From assembly GCA_947166165.1 (NCBI GenBank), contig CAMVDK010000148.1:1-7693 (forward strand): a stretch of 7,693 nt of DNA, read 5' to 3'. The stretch's first letter is position 1. Each line of letters starts with the position of its first letter. Shown here one piece after another: positions 5,745 to 7,693 of this stretch. The notes under the pieces are model-generated. The model did not search any database. It was not told the DNA's origin and saw only the letters and a program-made list of their open reading frames with translations. A program made the position numbers and the translations under genes. This DNA comes from an uncultured Porphyromonadaceae bacterium. GTDB lineage: Bacteria > Bacteroidota > Bacteroidia > Bacteroidales > Muribaculaceae.

Positions 5745-6923
5745 ATGAATCGAATCATCAGCATATTCACCCTGCTGGCCGTGGTGGCCGGCAGTGCGCT
5801 GGCGCAGAACGCGCTCGAGCGCAAACGCATGACCATCACCCTGACCGACGGCACCACGCGCACCTACGACGTGAGCCGCATCGACCGCGTAGAGTTTGCC
5901 GAAGGCTTCGGCGCCAGCGTCAACCTCACGCTCAACAAGGCCGCCGGCTATTCGCTCACCGTCGACGCCCTGCCCTCCGAGAACTGCGGCTCCTATGTGC
6001 TCGCCGTGGCTCCTGCCAGCGAAGCCATCACCGACACCGCCGCCTACATCCTGCAGCACGTCTCGGCCACCGAGACCGACCCCAAGACCATCGAGCTTGG
6101 CGGACTGCAGCCTCTGACCGACTACATCGTGATGGCGCTTGTCTACGACTTCTACGGGATTCCCTGCGGCACGTCGAGCCTGCGGGCCAGCACCGTCGAG
6201 GCCACCGACGCCGAGAAGCCCAAGGTGGGCTACATCCTCTATGCCGACGGCTCGTGGAGCCGCCGCTTGGTGAAAGGCCGCAACCCCATCGGCATCATCT
6301 TCGCCGTCAGCACCAGCGAGGCCGACCAAGCCAACGGCTGGACCATGGGCTACGCCCTGGCGCTCAACGACGCCGCCGCCCAGATTGCATGGGCCACCAC
6401 CGCCGCCGAGCACCAGGCCGGAGGCGACTACACCTCGGCCGTCGAAAAGGGCTTCCTCTCCGACCAGGACGGCTACACCCACACCGCCACGCTCATGCAG
6501 AACGCCAGCCGTCACCCCGCCGCCGCGGCCGCCTGCGCCTACACCGCTCCTGCCCCCGCGCGCAGCAGCGGATGGTATCTGCCCAGCTCCGGACAGTGGC
6601 ACGACATCTGCGTCAACCTGGGCGGCATCGACGACATGCCCAACGTGGTGGGCAACACCGAGGGATACTGGAACACGCCGCAGGTGGTGTCGAACACGCT
6701 CAACCTCATCAACGAGCACATGAGCATTGCCGGCAGCGGCAACTACACCCCCATCAGCGTGCCCTCGGGCGACTACCTCTGGTACTGGTGCTCGTCGGAG
6801 AGCAGCAGCGAGCAGGCCTACGCCATCTTCTTCGACCAGGACCAGCTGGTGGTTGAAATAGCCCCCTATTTCAAGACCTACGCGTTCTCGACCAACCGCG
6901 TGCGTCCGGTGATTGCCTTCTGA
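5745..6923 (+). CDS. Secreted paralogue with Fn3-like and DUF1566/Lcl-type domain, no dockerin
   Basis: A specific function is not recognised. The 392-residue product has a signal peptide (cleavage expected near ALA|Q at 18-21), then one beta-type motif (MTITLTDGTTRTYDVSRIDRVEF at 29-51 with the ID..EF ending), an Fn3-like segment at about 56-150 and a C-terminal DUF1566/Lcl-like domain at 160-392. The C-terminal domain is clearly paralogous to that of the preceding gene: shared YADGSWS (166-172), STSEADQA (189-196), THTATL (245-250), HPAAA (257-261), SGWYLP (275-280), AGSGNY (329-334), SSE (350-352) and RPVIAF (387-392). It lacks the dockerin pair and one N-terminal beta motif. ATG 5745 directly precedes a good signal peptide. 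No promoter is visible in the 33-base gap, so co-transcription with its neighbour is likely. Binding of a ligand at the surface is only an inference from the fold. Confidence 0.85.
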   Translation: MNRIISIFTLLAVVAGSALAQNALERKRMTITLTDGTTRTYDVSRIDRVEFAEGFGASVNLTLNKAAGYSLTVDALPSENCGSYVLAVAPASEAITDTAAYILQHVSATETDPKTIELGGLQPLTDYIVMALVYDFYGIPCGTSSLRASTVEATDAEKPKVGYILYADGSWSRRLVKGRNPIGIIFAVSTSEADQANGWTMGYALALNDAAAQIAWATTAAEHQAGGDYTSAVEKGFLSDQDGYTHTATLMQNASRHPAAAAACAYTAPAPARSSGWYLPSSGQWHDICVNLGGIDDMPNVVGNTEGYWNTPQVVSNTLNLINEHMSIAGSGNYTPISVPSGDYLWYWCSSESSSEQAYAIFFDQDQLVVEIAPYFKTYAFSTNRVRPVIAF

Positions 6924-6955
6924 GCGCGACACCGACCGCACCACACCCCCCCACA

Positions 6956-7001
6956 AAGGGCGGCGCATGCACGGCCATCGGCCCGGCACCGCGCCGCCCT
7001 T
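6956..7001 (+). terminator. Hairpin downstream of the secreted-protein pair
   Basis: AAGGGCGGCGC (6956-6966) and GCGCCGCCCTT (6991-7001) form a perfect 11-bp GC-rich stem around a 24-base loop, 32 bases after the stop codon. The U-tract is poor (CTTGCC), so its strength as a factor-independent terminator is uncertain. Its position suits the end of the two-gene transcript. Confidence 0.6.
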
Positions 7002-7006
7002 GCCAT

Positions 7007-7054
7007 AGCCGGCAGGCCACAAAAAAGAAACAGCCGGTGGCAATAATGCCGGCT
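7007..7054 (+). terminator. Second hairpin, just upstream of porT
   Basis: AGCCGGC (7007-7013) pairs with GCCGGCT (7048-7054), and within it GCCAC (7016-7020) pairs with GTGGC (7037-7041), leaving a loop rich in A. TTTC and, further on, TTCTTTTT (7067-7074 region) follow. AGCCGG at 7032-7037 can instead pair with CCGGCT at 7049-7054, giving a shorter competing hairpin. It may be a second terminator or a leader structure. Confidence 0.45.
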
Positions 7055-7076
7055 TTCATGCGTTATTCTTTTTGCA

Positions 7077-7693
7077 ATGCGTAAATTCTTGACCCTACAT
7101 AGTGCGGTTCTATTGGCTGTGGCGGTGCTCGGCTGCCTCACAGCGCTGGCGCAGGACAACGACAAGATCCTCAACCGCCAGTATGCCGACATGAAGCGGC
7201 TGCATTTCGGCTTCTCGGTCGGCGTCAACTTCCAGGATCTCAACATCGCCAACAACGGCCACATCACCGACGACGGTGAGCAGTGGTGGGCCGACGTGCC
7301 CAGCCACTCGCCCGGCTTCTGCGTCAACGTGCTGGCCGACTGGCGGCTGGGCACGCACTTCAACCTGCGCCTGTCGCCGGGCCTGTTTTTTGGCAACAAG
7401 GTCATCAAATTCCGCAACGCCTTCGGCGACCCCGAAGCCGCCGAGAGGTCGCACTACCTGCAGTCGCAGAACATGAAGGCCACCTATGTGGTGCTGCCGC
7501 TCGACCTCAAATTCTCGGCCCGCCGCTATCACAACATGAGGCCCTACTTCACCGGGGGCATCATGCCCGTGTTCGACGTGAGCAAGGACCGCAGCGACCA
7601 GCTGCGCGTCAAGAATTTCGACGCCATGCTCACCGTGGGGCTCGGCTGCGACTTCTACCTGCCCTTCTTCACGCTCCGCCCCGGGGGCAGGTT
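7077..7693 (+). CDS. porT: PorT, type IX secretion outer-membrane beta-barrel protein (3' end beyond window)
   Basis: PorT/SprT is a beta-barrel outer-membrane-associated protein needed for the type IX secretion system of Bacteroidota. The frame is open from ATG 7077 to the window edge (205 complete codons), so the gene is partial. A signal peptide spans about 1-25 (MRKFLTLHSAVLLAVAVLGC, then ALAQ). The mature part begins with the family pattern NRQYADMKRLHFGFSVGVNFQD, followed by WWADVPSHSPGF, the beta strand NLRLSPGLFFGNK, TYVVLPLDLKFSARR, RPYFTGGI and GLGCDFYLPFF. Usual length is about 220-245 residues, so only the last strand or so is missing. A TTTTTGC tract directly precedes the ATG and is an imperfect -7-like element. 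The upstream hairpins separate it from the secreted-protein pair. The last visible residues, PGGR, depart from the expected PELKF-like ending. Confidence 0.88.
   Translation, partial: MRKFLTLHSAVLLAVAVLGCLTALAQDNDKILNRQYADMKRLHFGFSVGVNFQDLNIANNGHITDDGEQWWADVPSHSPGFCVNVLADWRLGTHFNLRLSPGLFFGNKVIKFRNAFGDPEAAERSHYLQSQNMKATYVVLPLDLKFSARRYHNMRPYFTGGIMPVFDVSKDRSDQLRVKNFDAMLTVGLGCDFYLPFFTLRPGGR

Noticed and set aside
5715..7043. Minus-strand ORF of 442 codons opposite the second paralogue
   Set aside because: It is a low-complexity glycine/valine-rich shadow of a clearly homologous secreted protein on the plus strand, and it spans the intergenic hairpins.
7077..7136. PorT as a lipoprotein because of the VLGC motif at residues 17-20
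   Set aside because: The hydrophobic stretch continues past the cysteine to ALAQ, which fits an ordinary signal peptide, and leucine is unusual just before the glycine of a lipobox.

Overview
The window looks like a GC-rich member of the Bacteroidales. Several things point this way: a long-form QueA of about 410 residues, a PorT-type outer-membrane protein of the type IX secretion system, secreted proteins with dockerin repeats joined to C-type-lectin-like domains, promoter elements of the Bacteroidota type (TAnnTTTG), and no obvious Shine-Dalgarno sequences. I cannot name the genus. Coding DNA is strongly GC-rich, so nearly every real gene carries long spurious antisense and out-of-frame ORFs. 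Intergenic DNA is AT-rich. All six supported genes lie on the + strand.

Layout: (1) queA, a tRNA queuosine-modification enzyme, at 65-1297. (2) A 382-base gap, 1298-1679, with two 18-base repeats, an array of nine units of about 10 bases, and two inverted copies of the unit further right. (3) A membrane-anchored family 2 glycosyltransferase with degenerate catalytic motifs, starting most plausibly at 1680 directly behind a TAACTTTG promoter element. (4) A family 3 membrane acyltransferase at 2920-3981. (5) An 86-base, highly structured inverted-repeat element, 3982-4067, then a clear TAATTTTG promoter and a short leader. (6) Two tandem secreted paralogues, 4203-5711 and 5745-6923, probably co-transcribed. 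Both have a signal peptide, an Fn3-like segment and a C-terminal DUF1566/Lcl-type domain; only the first has a dockerin pair. (7) Two successive hairpins. (8) The start of porT at 7077, cut off by the window edge.

Functionally, queA is housekeeping. The glycosyltransferase and acyltransferase are both membrane proteins and could act on one surface glycan, but this is inferred only from family and adjacency. The secreted pair looks like exported surface or extracellular proteins of unknown ligand. PorT belongs to the type IX export machinery, but neither paralogue shows a recognisable type IX C-terminal sorting domain, so nothing here shows that it exports them.

I see no complete new defence or mobile system. 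The items most worth a second look are the cloverleaf-like element at 3982-4067, the 10-base repeat array with its inverted partners, the NAN replacement of the DxD motif in the glycosyltransferase, promoter elements that abut start codons, and the divergent C-terminal segments of the paralogous lectin-like proteins.
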